Of a DNA stretch of 64,000 nucleotides, positions 46,101-60,942 are shown in pieces. The number at the start of each line of letters is the position of its first letter. Position 1 is the first letter of the stretch. Origin of the DNA: Patagioenas fasciata (lineage: Eukaryota; Chordata; Aves; Columbiformes; Columbidae); NCBI RefSeq assembly GCF_037038585.1, contig NC_092520.1:191684604-191748603 (forward strand), in the 5' to 3' direction. Both the position numbers and the translations under genes were made by a program. The notes below the pieces were generated by a model, which had not been told where the DNA came from, made no database searches, and was given only the letters and a program-made list of their open reading frames with translations.

Positions 46101-49100
46101 GATAAACGGGGAACACAGCTGACCCATGAATTGATGATTGTGGATGTTCTCAGCCTCAATATAGAGCACTTACTTGTCTCCTTTGTCTTGGTCAGCATGG
46201 TCAGTTGAGCAAGAAGATACATCCCAATAGCCATCTATGCAATATGAGCATTTGCAAACTGAGTAGCCAAATGTTTCTTGGAAAGTAAACTTTCCATGGA
46301 GAAAGACTCTCATAAATCAGCCTTGGGATATGGTTAAGCCAGGTGGGAGGTAGGTGTGAGGCAGCAGGCAGAATGTTTGAGGTGAAGAGGTGCCTTATGC
46401 TGGCTCCCGGCTTCTGAGTTGCTCTAAAAGGGCCATGAAGCCAACCTCTGATGAGCCACACTGTTCTGCCCTCTGTTTCTGATGTGGTCTGAAGCAGTCA
46501 GCACTTGGACTGGAAATGGAGCACTTTTGTGGGTGTTGTTCGTGATCATGGTCTCTGTAGTCAGTGCCCATGATATCAGCAACTTTGGCATGAAGGAGAA
46601 TAGTGGGAGCAGGGTGGGGAGAGCAGATTGAGAGCCAGGGCAAGCCAAGCAGCAGGCAACGGCAGCACCTGTGAGCTGCATAGTGTCCAAACCTCCCACT
46701 TTTCTTCAGATTTTTCTCTACCTGTGTGATTGTGTCTTATATGCCACTTGGCTCTGGCAAATGCTGCCTCTCTTGCCCATCCAGGTATGGCTGCCGATCA
46801 GGTCTCTGCTGGTTAGTGCAAAGGGAAAAAGGCTGACGTCACCACAGCCACGGGGCCAGCTGGTCCTTTGAGGCTCAGTGCTTGCTGAGCCTTGCAGGCC
46901 TTCTGGCTTGAAAGGGCAAAATGACAGATGTGCAGCTCACAGCAGCCATCTATGGGTCTCTGCTCTTCACTTCAGAGGGAGAGAGGGAGCAGAATGAGGA
47001 AAGCTATTGCCCTGCTGTATAGTATCTCCCAGGGGGAGCTAAGCACCAGGCTCGTTGTTGCCTGGTTTGGTAATCCTTGCCCACACCTGTTGCTGGCACA
47101 GGAGCATGCTCAGACTGGTGAAGGAAGGGGCTGGGATCACTGTTTGTGTCTAAGAGACTTTGCAGAAGCACAACTTTCAGGAGGGTGGACAGGCAGCCCT
47201 GTGGCATCCAGTGGTACAGGCTCTGCCCAGCTGCTGTTGGGTGGGACTGTGGTCTTGGCTTTATGAAGGGGCCTGTGTCAGTAGAAGCGTTTTATTTTGC
47301 ATTGAACAAAATATTTGGAAGTGTTAGCCACCTCTGTACTGATTTTGCTAATACCTCTCCAAGGCCATGATAGTGTGGACAAGTTATGGGGCCTTGTAGC
47401 AATTCAGATGTTTATTTGGGCACCTAAGACCTCCTTTGAGAACTGCTGCCCTAGTGATTCTGCTTTTCACGGGCTGTGCTGCCGTGTCCAGCACATCCCA
47501 TGATGGAGTCAAAGTTCCACACTCGTGAGTTGAAGAAAAAGGGAGACAATTTCTCTGTCATCTCTGAATACCTAATCCTTGCTTCCAGAGACAACTCATC
47601 CCTGGGGTTCACTGACAGGCGTTTAGAAAATGCTTTTGTTTTTTGACTGAGTGGACCAGATTGCACCTGGTGCGTGCAATTTTGCAAAATAGTCCCCAAG
47701 GAGAGTATCTCATCTGCTTTCCAGTTTCAAAAATTGAAGCACAATGATACACTTATGTAGGCAGTACACTTTTTCAGGAATAGGGTATTTACAGATAAGT
47801 GCACTTATAGTAAGTGGGTTTGTAAGCAGCATTGCCTGACTCTTTGCTCATTGTCGGCTATAGTGTTTTCACTGAATTGGAAAACAAGTTAATACATTTC
47901 TCTAATGCATCCTCCAATGTGAAAGCAATCACATGCACTGCTGGTGTTTAAAGTTATTTACCAATTAAGGGGCAAGGAATGCAAATTTGCAGCTTGCCAC
48001 TTGATTTGGAGGCTGCATGGTACAGCCATATTGAGCCAAGAACCTTGTTACAGAGATTAAAGAATAAAAGAGCTTTGATGTTTTGAATCAAACTGTCCCC
48101 CTTAATGCTGATAGGAACTGCTGAGAGCAATCGCTGAGCAAGGTTCTCCCCTTGCATGCTATGGAGAGGTTGTCCTCCAATCTGGAAAGGAGACTGGAGT
48201 AGATCCCAAGGCAATCAAGACCATTTATGCAGCATCTTGTACCTTTCTTCGGCTGTCTTATCCCCCAAGTTTATGGCAGTAGGACTTGCAAGGAGTGTTT
48301 TGAAACAGTCAAATAGCTGTGTTTTAGTTTTAGCAGGTGCAGTAAAGCCTAGTGGACAGTTACTGTGCGTCAACTTCTCTTCACCTTTGTATTCTCATCT
48401 GGACACAGAAATCCCAGGCATGAGTAAAGAACTGACTTTCTGACTAATGAAGAGGTGACCTGGTGCTTCTGCAGTTCAGAAGACAGCATAGGAAGGTACA
48501 TATGTTAGTGCATGAAGTGGCAAAATGTATATCACTTACAGACAAAAATGATTTTTTGACATCTGTTGGATGATATGAAAGTGTATTTTTTAAAAAATAG
48601 CTAAAATGAGACCTTCAGGAGACCAGTCATTTGTTTTCAATACCTAGAGAGGTGTATACTGTGTTTTTAAGGCTTATGCATTACCTTCATTTTTAAACCT
48701 TTAACTCAAATCTGCACACTAGGTCTTGATCCATGCACAACCCCAAACACACAAACATCTACTTTGATTGGATGTACTTTACATATAGTCGTACATGCAG
48801 ATGGCTACCTGCCTATTTTAATAAGGTCAAAATTAGTCAGGATAGGTCATCAGTCCCAAGGAAGAAAGAGCCCAACATGGCCTCTCTTCTGTAGAGATTA
48901 ATGCAGATTAACTGTATTTTTGCTGCATTCATGTTGTGTGGAGGTCTGCAAGTGCTCCACAAGAAACCTGTCAAGATGGTCCAAGTGTATTTCAATATTT
49001 ATTATGTGCTGTGCCATAAAATTCTGCTTCCAGATCAGATTAATTAAGAACCTGTGATACCACTCCACATCTGATAGCCTTCGATACGTGCCATCCTGGA

Positions 49101-52100
49101 TCAAAGTCCCATTCCTCGACACTCCAAAGCTCAGCTCCCAAGCCATCGCTCTGCCCATTTCCTTGGTGCTTGGTATACAGCAGATGGAAGGTGCCTTGAA
49201 CATCCTGGGCCTGAATGTTGCTCTGAAGACTGTCATATTAAGACACCTTTCATGTTTCTACAACCTCAGCTTCCATACTGGCTGAAGGAAAACATTTTTA
49301 TTGTGCATCTGTTTATCAGACAGATATCAGTTTTCTGCTATACAGAAAACTCCACCAGTTTGCTGGAGGACCTCCTGAGGAGTGGAGAAATGGCTTGGTC
49401 AAAAAGTAAGTTTTACTTGCCATATAAAACTGCATAATCTTTGAGAAGGATTAATTACTGGCACTGTAAAGTGAGTCTGCCATGAAATGAAATGGAAAAA
49501 GGTATGTTTTCATTATGAACTACTTGGGAGGGCTGTCTTCTATTTCCAGAACCTGAGAGCTTGATTTTGTTAGTTTTGCTTGTGAGGAAGTCAGATATTC
49601 CAGGCAGTGAGCTTTTTAACCTTTTTATTATCTCAGGTCCTACCTATTTGACTCTACGCAGTTTGACCTACACTCTGAGTTTTTCTCAGTGTTTATGGCC
49701 CAACCAGTATTGAGCTTCCAAAATGTTACACATTATGAGTTTCAACCTCAGGGCTTAGCAGCTGCCTCTTTTGTAAAAAGACCAAATGAAAAGCAAATGG
49801 GTATAACATAAAATATGTGTTTGGGGATACTTTTTAGTTAATACAGTGGTGCTTAAATATGTGCCTGACGCCCAGAAATACTTTGTGTTTTACCCACAAC
49901 CGTCAACAAATTCACAGGACCTATTATAGATATCATCCACATAGCTGCTAATATACTCAGTCTGTTTGGTAATCTAGGAAGTAAGGCTGTTTTATCTCCA
50001 AAAGGTTAAGGTTAGCATATCAATTCAAGCTTGGAGGTAGACAAGGAGTAAGTATTTTTGTGCATTGGAAGAATGAAAATCACCTAATATGTTCTTGACC
50101 TTTTAAAACTTATTAAATTCTCTTCATTCTCATTTCTCTTATGACTAAAAAGTCCTAAAACTGTTCTTCATGCATTTGAGAAAACATTATTACATGCTTT
50201 GTTTGCATCAACTACACAAAACTCAGAGTTGAATGGCCTATAAGTGGGGGTAGAATGGTACCTTTAATACTTCAAGAAAGCAATATTTAATAAAGACTAC
50301 TCAGAAAGATCTGTAGTGCTAGAGTCAACCATTCTTTCTGAAAACGTTTTAGAAATGCAAGAATGGAGAAAGAACATGGAATACATTTATGACCTTTACA
50401 TTTTAAAGAGATCAGCAGTTAATCCTATGCATGTTTGCAGCTTCATTGCTTAAAATCTTCCTTTAGAGTATTTTTTCAAAGTTGAATTGTAGTAAGGTCA
50501 TTAAAGTCCTTTTCGCCTTTATGTTTGTATGATCATCATGAAATATTTTACAAGTGGCTTTATAGGTCTCTGTGAAAAAGGCAAATTAAAGGAACTGGGG
50601 AACAAGGAAGACTTTACTAAAAGGAGGAATTATCATTCAAAAGAGCTTTGTTTTTTTCTAGTAATTTTCTTCCTGGTGTGTATTAATTGGTTTTAATTGA
50701 GAATAAAGTCAAAACTGTCACACTTCCTTACGTGTACCAAAACAAAGTTCAAAGTCGTAGTTCAGTCTATGTTAAACTAGAAGAGGGAAACACTGGCAAA
50801 ATATTTCTGTAGTATTTGAACTGTTGGAAAGCTGATTCCTAAAGAAATCCAGCATAACTGTCAAAATAACCGTGCAGTACATTTGAGAAATGAGGCTCAG
50901 AAGTCACATGTAAGAAGTATGAGCATCAGGCTTTCTCAATTTACTGAAGCTGTAAACTAATAAATCAATGTCTTTAAAACAAGGGATGAAAGATGAGGGA
51001 ACAGCAAGAAATATTTTCACACTGTACAGAACAAAATGTTTTGATATTTGTAGTGCATAGTTTTAATTACATTTAATTGTTGTACTTTAAGCCTTTAACG
51101 GGATTTTTAATGGGCACAGTAAAATCTTTGCCATTAGTTTTCAATGCAATAAAATTAAATGCCTGATGCTGAGCTGTTATAAACGCCACTGAAGTCACTG
51201 GAGGCACAGATACGCTGTTTGAGGCTCCAGTCTCTTATTTTGTGTTAAGTGCAGCCAATCTTGTCTATTAGACAGTGTAAACAGTGAGACATGCTGTGTA
51301 AAACCTGAAGTGCAGGAATGGCACCTTTCGGGGAGGAGAATTGGAGGTCACCATTGAAGGCTGAGGCTTGCTGGTCCAGGGGCTAATGAAACCTGACAGA
51401 TTACTCCTCAGGAAAAAAATATCTCCTCACAAAAATAACAACCATGCAAATTAATATGATACACAAAGGGGGCAAAGACTTATGTGACTGTTTCCCTCAT
51501 CCCTTTCATCTGGCTTCCTTTTTTTTGTGCTGTTCCCTAATGATGCTCATTTGTCTGCTTCACTTACTGCTGCTTGCCCTTCCTCTGATGCCACTCCCGT
51601 GTGCCAGGCTCACACGGGGCTGCACCTTCCTGGCCTCTCATTCTTGATCCCCGCTGATTTTTTTCTTTTTTTTATGGTGGTTGAGCTGTTGCAGCTGAGA
51701 AAACTCTTTTGCCCATCTCTTCGTGCTAATTCTGTGCCAGGGCTGATCTCACATCAGAGATAGTAGGATGGCCCTGCAGAACAGCTGCTGCAGATCACAG
51801 CCTTGGTATTGTGTTCGACAAAAATGGGTGGCAATTTCAGTTAATGTACCAGGCTGTGAGCTGACTGAGCCATGGGTGAACTGTTTTACTTGGCTGGCCT
51901 CTGCCTGCCAGGCTTAAACCCCACAGAAATGGTGAGGCAGAGCCAGGCTGATGAGGCTTCAGCCAGAGTCTGTGGAGATCAGCGGGAGGATTCCTGCTGC
52001 TTTTAATGAAAACAGGACATTGGCTTTAGATTATCCACAAAACTCCATTCCGCTGTGATAATTACAAAGAATAAAGAGATCCACTTGAGCAGAACATGAG

Positions 52101-53540
52101 TCACACCTCATTTCTCTCCTACCACATTGTGCACAAATCTCTGCTTAGAAGCAACGTGATCACCTTTCTCTACTTCCACCTTCCTTCTCGTAGTCCTTCC
52201 CTGTCATCTCTCTGCTCCATCTGAAATGGGATTCAGACTTCTTAGAATAGAGTCCCTGGCTTTCCATTTAGACAGCAAGATGTTAACCTTTCTTAATGCT
52301 GTGAGATTATAAATATATCACGAGGGTTGTGTTTTCTGCACGTAACTGGAGAGTAATTAATCCTAGAAATTTTTCCTTCCTTCTGGGAATGGTACTAGCA
52401 GCTATTTCCTGAGGATGAGAGGCAATTGACAACAGGCAGCCTACTTCATGAAGTGAGATGGATGGCGGCTTTCTCTGAAGTTAATGATATTGAGCTGGGT
52501 GTGCTTGAGAAAAGAACGCAGCAGATGGGAAGGAAAGGGAGAGAACTGAGGAAAACCAGCCCCCTCTTCCCTCAAAGGCATGGTTCAGGAAAAACTCACC
52601 CCAAACATTGTTCCAAAGTGATTGGTTACTGTCCTATCTGCTCTTAATCTAAAGCAGCAGAACACAGGTAAAAAATACATGTGCAGGTGCATGCACATGC
52701 ATGTACACACATATACATTGTATAATAGTTGGGGCACTTTCTTTTTAAATATAAGATATAATGTATTAATGAGCTTCAGCCTGAAGTCTGAGCTTTTCCC
52801 AAGACAGTGTGAAGAACTGTTGTGGTGAAAAGCGTCAGCATTAGAAAACTTGCTAAATACCTTACTCAAGTGTGGGATAACTTACAAATAAATGCTCATT
52901 TATTTTCATTTCTGCACATTTGTAGCTTTGTGTTTTGCAAATGGTGTTTTCTGCTTTCTGTTTAGCAAATAAGCACTTTCATTTGCTTTTGCCTTAGCTT
53001 GCCATGAGATAAAGCTATTTTTAAGGTCACTTGCAAAGTGTCAAGCCATCCCTTCCTTGCATATGTTATCACTTTTTGAAGTAACCTAACAACTCCTTGA
53101 TTCCTCTGAGAATTGCTCCAGGTTGGAGAGTGTTTAAAAGTGATAGGCACATTTTCATATTAGCTGGTCAGGTTGAAGATTACTGGTGTGGGAGTCAAGA
53201 GGTAGATGTGTCTTCCTGTGACTGGCAGAGAGCAGGGAACCTGGCTGACCTATAGCAGGGTGTGAGGCGCACATGTAAAGGGCAAGAGTTTTCAAGGTGT
53301 TATGGCAATCACACGATTAGATGTTTGAGAAGGGCTGTGAAATATGCTGTTGAATCAACTTCAAGAGTTTGTCCATGTTCACAAAAGATTTGGGAATATG
53401 AAAAAGATTTTAAGCAAATGTCACCACGGTTTACAGTAAAGAACTCCAAACTCTTCCATGGACTTGTGTCCACTCTCTTTGCAAAGATTTAGGTTAAATA
53501 CTGAGTGGATGCAAAAAAGCCCAATTTACCAGTCCACAGG

Positions 53541-53556
53541 AAAAAAAAAAAAAAAA
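53541..53556. repeat. Poly(A) run (16 A)
   Basis: Sixteen A residues. I looked upstream for a processed-transcript body and saw nothing recognisable, so it is listed as a simple repeat. Confidence 0.9.
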
Positions 53557-56500
53557 TCCTGTTCATTAATCTCACTAAGTCTTCAGAACCTGCAGATTAC
53601 AAAATCAAAACATGTGCGTAAAATGCACATGCTTTTTACAATCAAACAATCATTTGGTTTTGGAAGCTTCAGCAACCCAGCATAAGCTGTTATTTGTACC
53701 TTTGGGCTTGTTATCTGGCAGTCCCATGGGTATTATTGCCTTGATTCAGTCTCTTTTTCAACAAGTCACGATCCTTTTAACATACATATAACATGGAGTT
53801 GATACAGTCAAGAGCTCTCTTCTGTCTGTTGGAGAAGCATCTTTTCATTGGCACCTGGAGACATTAGCATCCTGCTGTGTTTATTAAACTGCTGGCCTAG
53901 ATAGTGCTGAAATAGATAGCTTGGGGTAACAAGGGCTTATGCACTAAAGTTATTTTTCATCACTCATTTGCTCAAGCTGAAGTTACACATAGAGACACCA
54001 GATCAAAGAAAACTCAGTAGATATTATTTTGCAGTCACAGGGAAATGAAATTTGCTTTGTAAGTCAGTGGCCTGCTAGCTTTATTACTTGTTTTTCTTTT
54101 CTATTTTTCTTTCTATTAGAAGCTGAATATTTGAAAACTGTAATGCAAAATTTAATCTGGAGAGATTCTCATGATAAATGCACTATACCAAAACCAGTAA
54201 GCAGTGCAATGTGTGCCTTGTTCTCCTTTCAGGAGGAGAGAAATAAACTAAGGTGTTTCGATAGATATATATATAGGTGTCAAAACAAACTTCATCCTGC
54301 TCTTGATAATGCAGTCAGCATCAAGGACAGATACTACACCTATATATTTGCAAGCTAGGAGTGTTGAGTGGCAGAAAGATAAATTGGCTATCCAGAATCA
54401 TCCACTTGCTCCGTTTGCCACCAGCTGATGTAACTTCATCATTCTCCTTGAGACTAATAGTGAGATTTGCCATTACCTGTGTGTTTGTGAGAGACCCTGA
54501 GCTGAATTTCAGGTATTGCAACAAGACAAATCTATTTAAAACAACATAAATCTCTGGTAAGGTTTGGGGCTGTATGCTATGTCCATTATTGGACAGACCA
54601 GTAAAGTTTGCTGAAATACTGCTTCTTTAGTGAAAAGAACAGGAATCAGCACTCCGTAGTCTGGTGTTTAAAATATGGGAGAAACAGGGGAAAGGTTTAA
54701 CTCCTTGTATTATATGGAAAGTTAATTCTGTCTTAACTGAATTGGATAAAAACAGTGAAAACAGGGACTTTGTTAGTTCTTCACAGTTCCTTGAAAATAT
54801 TAGATTTCTTTTTATATACATAATCTTAGTATGGTGGTTTTTAGCAAATACCTTTTTAAAATGCAAGTTGTCCTAGCTAGGATCATGCAATACTCGAAGA
54901 AAGGGAAAGAGAACAGCTTTCAATAGAGGTGACTTTGTTTGCAGTGTGGCAGTGGGACACAAATTTGGTGTGGGTTGTGATTGATCGTGAGACAGACTTT
55001 ATAGAGCAGGTAGCAGGCAGATGCTGCTGGTGCTTCAGGCATAATGGGATGAAAGAGCCCACAGAACTGGAATGGATCAATACTGTCTCTGCTCATGCTG
55101 TTTCAGACAAAGCAGTTAATCATTTCTTTAGAATACCTGTCCGCCAATGCATTCCTGCTAACAACCTTCCTTCTTCCCGTTGTATCACAATAAAATGGAT
55201 GTCCTTAAGTCAGAGACAAGCTGGACAAAGATTCATTTTTCTGTTAAATTCCATCGCTTTCTAAAATTTCAGTTTCCTACCCCACCATCTCATCCTTTTT
55301 ACTACCCACAGAGAGCTGTAAAGATTGCATTCAAGATTTTGGAGGCCATGGGCACAATGCTTCTGGAGGGGTCTCCATCATCCCAGACAGAAAACCTGTA
55401 TGTGCACAGGATGGTTGTATGACATGCTCAGTAAAATCCAGTCAGAACCTTTGAACATATGGCATAGCAAAAACTGTCTGTCTGCACAGATGGAGCAAAT
55501 GGAGTGATTTATCTGTTCATGTGCAGTAGCCGCTTCTGCGACACACCACAGTCAGTATGGCTGTGGAAAGACATGTAAGATACTAGGTGGAATGAACAGC
55601 CATTCTGGCGTTGATAGATTGTCCTGGTGACCATCCTGAACAGGCATTCAGCGTTATACTGATGGATAACATCAGCACTCTGTTATCTACATATATGATA
55701 CCTACCACAACAGGGAACCCAGGCCATATTCACAGATAGTAGCAGGATGGAAGAAAATACTAACTTATATTCAGACAGTCTTGAAAGTTACTTGGTCATA
55801 GGAACCTGGTCTCAGTGTCTCTTTCTGCAAGTCTTCTGGGGATCATTATTAAGACACTGAAGAAGGGAGGGAAGTCAGATGTTTTAGGAGTATTTTCTTT
55901 TGTTGCTTTTGTCAACCATTCTCGAACTGCCTCTACTTGGTGATCTCCCCTACAAGCCAAGAGCTTTTGCATCTCCTTTTGTTTTTATCAGAATAGAAGT
56001 AAAAAATATATTATTAGGAATAATAATGGCAACTGTGTCGTTATCAGGTTTCAGGAGATCAGTACTTATTTCAAATCTGTGTGTTTTCAAGAAACCAGTG
56101 AAGGATATTAAACCTCAAGTACGATCAGTAGGGATATAGGTGAATAATTATTGCAGATTTAAATTCTAATACTTTTTCCAATTATTTACAATCATATTGG
56201 TTGTGCATATTCTCAAGAGGATGTGATGAAATGCATCATTATACTGTGATTAAATAACTCTTGCCAGTATTCTTTGTAAGCCACAGCCTGGAAGCTTAGA
56301 TTCTCACAAACTTTTCTATTAAACTGAAATTATTACAGTTATTCATATCAACTTTATAACTATTCAGTAATTTCCTTAAGCTCAACAAAGCCTTGTAAAG
56401 TTAAGTTCCACAGACTAATGGTGTGTTGTGGAAAGGCTCATAAAAACCTGTACACCTTTCTCCTGTCATGAGGAGCTTTATCTCAAAAGATACTGCATGG

Positions 56501-59291
56501 TTCAAAGACCTGGACTATTGAGTAGGGGAATAGATTTATCTCTGATGGGAAAAATGAACAATTTTAGTTTTGCTATAAGGCTCCAGGCATTATAGACAGC
56601 CAGGTAATATCCTGACTCTGCTTAAATCACTGGCAAAATGCCTGCTGACTTCAATAAGGCCAGGTTTTCATCCACAACATATTTAATAATCTGTGTCAAA
56701 ATGAGATCAATTCTTTGCTGTGGGTGGGAATAAGTGAAATTATTCTAAAATGGAAAAAGGACAAGTTGCCAATAGCTACGAGACATCAGAGAATTTGAGA
56801 AGCTTCCATCTGGGAAACATCTTTAGTTAGTCTTTCACATATATTTTTTGTATGTTTCCTGTTTTCTACAGCTAATTAACTGGGAAAAAATACTCTTCTG
56901 ATGGGTATATCCAGTGATCACTCTATGGGATAAAATCAGCTAGTCTATCAGTTCCAGAAACACTGCTGAAATTTTGACCTGTATGGAAGTATCATCAACC
57001 ATCTTCTTCATTACTCTGTACATCAGGCTGTGTGCATTAAAGCAAAACCTAAACTGCTATTTTGAATTAATTCCTATAATGTAATGTTATGGCAAAATAT
57101 TTTATAGAATAATTAAGGTTAGCAGATAGGACTTGAGTCTTCCTCAGTTTCCAATAGCTTGAGTTCCAAACCAGAAAATATAGTATATACCATTGTTATT
57201 TTTCACCCAGATTAACTGGCAGTGAAGAACTGACATAGAGAATGTATATATTTTAAAGTCCTGTGAGTGAGGAATTAACTTTTCTGCCTTCTCTGAGAAG
57301 TCAGCAACACTAAGTTAATGTTGCAAGAGAGTACAAATCTCATTTCAGAAATGTATGCACCAAAGTTCACAGTTTTGCCATTAATTATGTAAACAAATGT
57401 CATCAAAGAATTACAAGGATCAATTAAATTCTCCAATCTTATTACATTAATCAAGTATTATTAAGTTATCAATATATTTTTATTTAAATAGAGAAATCAG
57501 GCAAGCTCTCTGGTAAGTTTTTGCGATTCTGTAGACTTGTGAATAGATATATATGTATATATTTATATTAACCCCTAAGTTAAAATATACTGACTTTGCT
57601 GTGAAAAGCAACCAGATTCCTTTTCAACTCATGTTCAAGGTTTACCCAGGAAGTTTTACTTTGCATCTTTACTTTTTAAGCAATGGCTGGTTATCCAGCT
57701 GTGCTCCTCAGCAATAATCCTCTGTTTAATGGCAGTAATTGTAAGAAAGGAACTGTTTGCTTTATCTAAGTGGCTTTCTTTTCGATTTCCTCTTCAGTAC
57801 AGCTTCCACAAAGCCAAGTCAAACACTCTGTTGCATGAAGAAAGTATTTCCAGAGAGGTATTATAGCTACAGGTGAGACAGAGAGCATCCTCTGCTAAAG
57901 CAGGAGTCCTTCTGTGGCACTACAGTGTGTAAAAAAGAAAACAAAACCAATACAGCCTCTGAATGAGATGAATTGCTCTCTGCTGTGTGTAAAGGGAAGA
58001 AAACACCACCACAGTAGTCTGGAAAAAAGGAGTGAAGTGTTGGTTTCCTTTATGTGCCTTTTTATCAGGGTAATCCCTTCAGCAGGAGAACCAAAAATTC
58101 AGAAGAGGAAAAACAACATCTCCACCCACTGTTTTTATAGTAGCTGTTAATATAGTAAAATTTAGAGACATGCAAGAGACGGCCTTTATCTACTGTTGCT
58201 TGCAAAGCCAAAGTTTCTGTAGAACCGTTATGCCCTTATTGGTATTGCTGTACCACCACAGAGACAATCAAAGATCTTATTTAGACATGTAGACCTGGAT
58301 ACTGCAGATACACAACCAACAAAGTAATGTTATGTATTGAGGAAAGTCCTGTTATCCAATGATCGGGCAGAAGCAGTTGGATACGTAAGGTTACTTCATG
58401 CATTCCCTTGCAGGTCAGTCACACCTGCCTGTAAGAGTGTTTATGCATCTGACATCTGTAGGACAAAAGCAGAAATAAAGAGTGCAAGGTATCGTGTGAC
58501 TTTGCTGTCTTCTAGTAAGAGCGTAATGCTCTAGGTAAAAATCATACTGTCTCAAGCTGATGTTCTCACAGGCCAAGTCTTATGTTCCTGAGCTTTATAG
58601 TGGTCTGGACTGAGTGGGGAGGCAGATTAGTGTTCCCACCATGGATGCTTCATCTTCCAACGTGTGGGTACCTTCTCTAGACCAGAAGCCTCTGGCAGAG
58701 GCTCCTCTAGGACAGCCCGGTTTCAGGGCTCGCCTTTGCTTGGCAAGGGTCCCTGGAGAGCAGGCTGCTGTGCAGGAGGGCAGACCGGGGCACTGCTGCC
58801 TTCTGCAATAAAAACAAGGCAAGAGAAGGGCTGAGGACCTGTGCTTAGTGTTTACTATTGATGGCCTTTAGCTGCCTACCTGCTTGTCTGGGCAGTGACA
58901 CGTGGCACTTTGAATCTTTATGTACACTGAGAAGCTGAGAGACGTAAACTCCTAATTTAGGTTGTCTAAATTGCTCTCTGGAGGTGTTCAGAGCTGTCTT
59001 GTTCCCTCTGCTGTGTATTTAAAGCAGTTGGGCATGTTTTCTGTGCGGCTTGCGTTACATTTAGAAGGATAGTTGCTTGATTTTAAGATGAACTTCATTT
59101 GGACATAAGCTTGGGGTGGGATGCAATCCAGTTAATATTCACTATGTTCTCCACCTGTGAAATGGAACTGACAGCACCTCGCATGGAAGTTGTGTATTTT
59201 TGTATGCATAGGGGAACTGATGGGCCTCTGATTATGCTGATGCCTATGGCTGAGAGACTGAACCCCTTCACACCCCCACTTCATCTGAGCT

Positions 59292-59389
59292 CTTAATCCT
59301 AATGTCCAAAGTACTTTTGTCCAGCTACATCTTTTCCTGCCTTAATCCTAATGTCCAAAGTACTTTTGTCCAGCTACATCTTTTCCTGC
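59292..59389. repeat. 49-bp perfect tandem duplication
   Basis: Two head-to-tail identical copies of a 49-base unit beginning CTTAATCCTAATGTCC and ending CTTTTCCTGC (59292-59340 and 59341-59389). The identity suggests a recent duplication or an assembly artefact. It is non-coding. Confidence 0.95.
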
Positions 59390-60925
59390 CTTTAATGAAA
59401 CATAACAGGAATATGATGCAAATCTATGGCTACGTGTAAAATGTAGAATTTGTGGAAAGGAACCGTTCTATTAAGGCTGTATTTGCTGCAATCTCTTCTG
59501 TGAGAATCATCACATATGCCATTTAGCAATTGTTAATAGGAACCAGAAGCCTAATTGGCAGCTCACCAGATGAACAAAGAATATAAAATGATACCAGTTC
59601 TGCAGGGATATGCCTAAATATCTGGGAATAAGAATATACATTCTCTGGCTCAGTTTTCTTAAATAATGAATTTGTAGTTTAATTCAACAGTTTCATGTGG
59701 TCAGTAGCTCTGCAATGCAGGGCTCAAGCAGTAACATCTGTCAAAGTTACAGCACATGCTCTTGAATTTTATTCCAGCACTAAGCTGCACTGTGCCACAC
59801 TGCAAAGATGAACACAACATAACCACACATAACCCCACTCATGTAATAATGTGCAGGGTTCCTGGTTTTGCCTTTTTTCTGCTTCTTTTTGTTTAAGAAT
59901 ATGCTCTGAGACAGAGGCAAATCAGCTGGAAGTATTTAAAATCCAAGGTAATGTTACAGGTAATTAGCAGCACTCCAGATGGATAATAAAAGACTAATAA
60001 AGGGCTAAGAATGAAACATAACTGTTAAGAAATGCTCTTCATTAAAATACATCACAGTCTCTGGGATTATTTTTAATCTCTCTCCCAATATCGATGGCAG
60101 AATGGGATCTCTCATCCTTTCCTTATGTATTTGGCTTTCTCTTTCGACTGTGTATGCTTTCTAAATCACATGGTAAGCTTTTCAAGTTCTGTATTTGAGT
60201 TTGCAAAATTATTATTATTTCTTTGATAAGGAAGACATTCAAAAAAGCTGGGCAGTTGAGTAAAGTCCAAAAAGGTTTAGGAGAGAGTGACTATTTTTAA
60301 GAAGAGGTGAAAGCACTACTGATAAGTAAACTCATTGTCTTTGGAAGAAAGGAACTGCTGAAAGGTAATCAGACTTCAGGAGTTGCCTTGCTTTGTCTTA
60401 ATGTATGGAGGAATGCAATGCTGAGTCTAGGCAACTTTCCCTCAGATTTAGTATAATGTGAAAAAGTTGATGTGCCTAGCAAATAATTCTCTCCTGGAAA
60501 ATGTACTACTGCCTGTGTTACTTCGTGCTAGTTAAATGCACCTACCAAAAGCTGCTGTTGTGTTATCACCAAAATAATCTTCAAAACCCTTGTGTATTCA
60601 TTGCTTAGTATCTTGCACAAAAAAATGCCAGATCCCTGCTGGGCCCAGATTTATGCTTATCTTCCACTCTTTCATATCATGCAGACGTGATGAGTGCTAT
60701 TATTACCAGACAGTAGAGCCCTGCTGTGATAGTGTGCACTGTAGACCACACCAGGTACTAAGGTGAACACCTTATAGGCTGCTGACATCTGAACAGACTT
60801 TGTCTCAGATATGTAAACTGAGGGAAAATCTCAATGAAGTGTTTGTGCTCAAGAGTGAGTGACCTGCAGTGGTTAATGTTATGTTTTGGAGCCAGTCAAA
60901 GAAGTATTATTGTATGAAAGAATGC

Positions 60926-60942
60926 AAAAAAAAAAAAAAAAA
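60926..60942. repeat. Poly(A) run (17 A)
   Basis: Seventeen A residues preceded by GAATGC. No retroelement body recognised around it. Confidence 0.9.

Noticed and set aside
44250..48450. GC-richer stretch with many short frames as a hidden gene or provirus
   Set aside because: Frames are short, on both strands and without splice order or conserved motifs. I found no LTR pair or pol-like signature.
53541..53556. A-run as the tail of a processed pseudogene
   Set aside because: No recognisable gene body or flanking duplication was found beside it. The same holds for the A-run at 60926.
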